This document shows positions 50,145 to 50,887 of a stretch of 50,887 bases of DNA, in pieces. A model generated the notes under the pieces. The model was given only the letters and a program-made list of their open reading frames with translations, searched no databases and was not told the DNA's origin. The DNA lies in IMG/VR virus record IMGVR_UViG_3300023180_000086, positions 1 through 50,887 of that record; one strand, 5' to 3'. Position 1 is the first letter of the stretch. Every line of letters starts with the position of its first letter. The DNA is from a virus. Position numbers and translations under genes: made by a program.

Positions 50145-50873
50145 CTATTTCTTTAATGGCATCGGTTTCTGGAAACTAGGAGGCCTCGCCGTCTGTCCCC
50201 AACGGATGCTATTCATCAGATTCTTTACAGAGTCTCGACCAATTTTACGGTCAATGGGTCTACCCCATTCCTTATTTGCCTTAAGTACGCCTTTTGCGTA
50301 ATTCCAAACATTAGGGTGTATTTGTCTGGCCCTAGTCTTCTTGTACCCTTCAATGCCAACTGTTTTAGGTCGAGCTACAACGGTCATCCCTCTTTTAATA
50401 GGAACATTTCCTGATCTGATGTGATGTCCCCTGTGAGCTTTGTAGCTGGCGGGCCTCATTAAGATGCTGCCGTCAGCCTGATCTACAGCGGATCCAGTAT
50501 CCCCATCATACCCCCTTTTCCCTAGTCTTCGTTCTTTATAGACTCGAGCCTCAGACGCTGGTATGGTATGAGGTTGTCCCATTACATGACCACGATCACC
50601 TATGATCAACCCATAGTCTTTTTTTCCGCTCTTGTAATATGGATTACCCACTTTACCCTTTTGGTGATCAATCCAGTAGCTGCCGTAACCTGTTTTGGTT
50701 CTGTGTGGATCTCTTGTTATCCTAACAACGCCTTCATCCATTAATGAGCGAATAGATTTAGAGGCGTGGGAAGCAGAATCCTCTCTTGTCATTAAAGCTA
50801 ACGCCCTGCGGTATTGTTTCTGAACAGATTTATTTGAAACTGCTAGTTTTTCTATATATTCATGAATATTCAT
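50145..50873 (-). CDS. KxA-tagged virion protein, MNIHEYIEKLA
   Basis: A 242-residue basic protein opening MNIHEYIEKLAVSNKSVQK, the same tag as the next gene. The rest has no recognised domain; it is rich in Lys, Arg, His and Gly, with repeated G-Y/G-R motifs (GYGSYWIDHQKGK, KRGYDGDTG). AGGA lies before the ATG. Only the first 14 bases of the window's right end lie beyond it. Probably internal; function unknown. Confidence 0.62.
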   Translation of the reverse strand: MNIHEYIEKLAVSNKSVQKQYRRALALMTREDSASHASKSIRSLMDEGVVRITRDPHRTKTGYGSYWIDHQKGKVGNPYYKSGKKDYGLIIGDRGHVMGQPHTIPASEARVYKERRLGKRGYDGDTGSAVDQADGSILMRPASYKAHRGHHIRSGNVPIKRGMTVVARPKTVGIEGYKKTRARQIHPNVWNYAKGVLKANKEWGRPIDRKIGRDSVKNLMNSIRWGQTARPPSFQKPMPLKK

Positions 50874-50887
50874 ATTTTTCCTAAGTT

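Overview
The window is part of a tailed double-stranded DNA phage genome with a contractile tail (myovirus morphology). It holds a large terminase subunit, an HK97-fold major capsid protein, a probable head-maturation protease, a decoration protein, neck proteins, a 1060-residue tail sheath, a tail tube and a frameshifted tail assembly chaperone. Small lipoproteins and TM/coiled-coil proteins resembling spanins suggest a Gram-negative host. The genome is clearly larger than the window: no convincing portal, full-length tape measure, baseplate set or replication gene is visible. No tRNA, CRISPR array, integrase or insertion sequence was seen.

Layout. Bases 1-3000 are mostly small plus-strand genes of unknown function. 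From about 11.93 kb down to 3.01 kb runs a tightly overlapping minus-strand operon: tail chaperone with a -1 frameshift, a short protein with a tape-measure-like C-terminus, a winged-helix/DUF5754-like protein, a membrane-active protein, a GT28-like glycosyltransferase, a permuted NlpC/P60-like hydrolase, a histidine kinase, a receiver-domain response regulator and a coiled-coil membrane protein. A small RHH-like regulator gene (12017-12196, plus) sits divergently at its head, next to a palindrome. From 29.26 kb down to a terminator at 12.2 kb runs the head-tail operon: internal proteins, protease, decoration, capsid, connectors, repeat proteins, neck, sheath, tube. The terminase lies at 30.8-32.5 kb, and an endolysin cluster at 33.3-37.5 kb. 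Two small envelope-protein clusters flank a plus-strand coiled-coil island at 38.4-39.8 kb. A second virion-protein operon (40.4-50.9 kb, minus) continues out of the window.

Two patterns tie the genes together. First, about twenty proteins carry a short motif, hydrophobic-x-K-x-A followed usually by S/G/A (for example LEKIA, IEKLA, MEKEAGA). It is either near the N-terminus (e.g. MNIHEYIEKLA, ELEKIA) or repeated many times. I infer that it is the recognition site of the phage's own prohead protease and a capsid-targeting tag analogous to that of T4 internal proteins. The glycosyltransferase also carries it, which suggests an enzyme that could be packaged and ejected. Second, at least four and probably five plus-strand genes are preceded by the same bipartite element, (C)TGCAAATATAG - 12 nt - (A/C)ATAAGTATTTTG. 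It is immediately followed by a hairpin whose stem sequence differs between copies while pairing is kept. I read it as a phage-specific promoter with a structured leader.

The most unusual content is the enzymatic 3' end of the tail operon. A phage-encoded two-component pair (kinase plus single-domain receiver) is translationally coupled to a membrane protein and preceded by two probable envelope-modifying enzymes.
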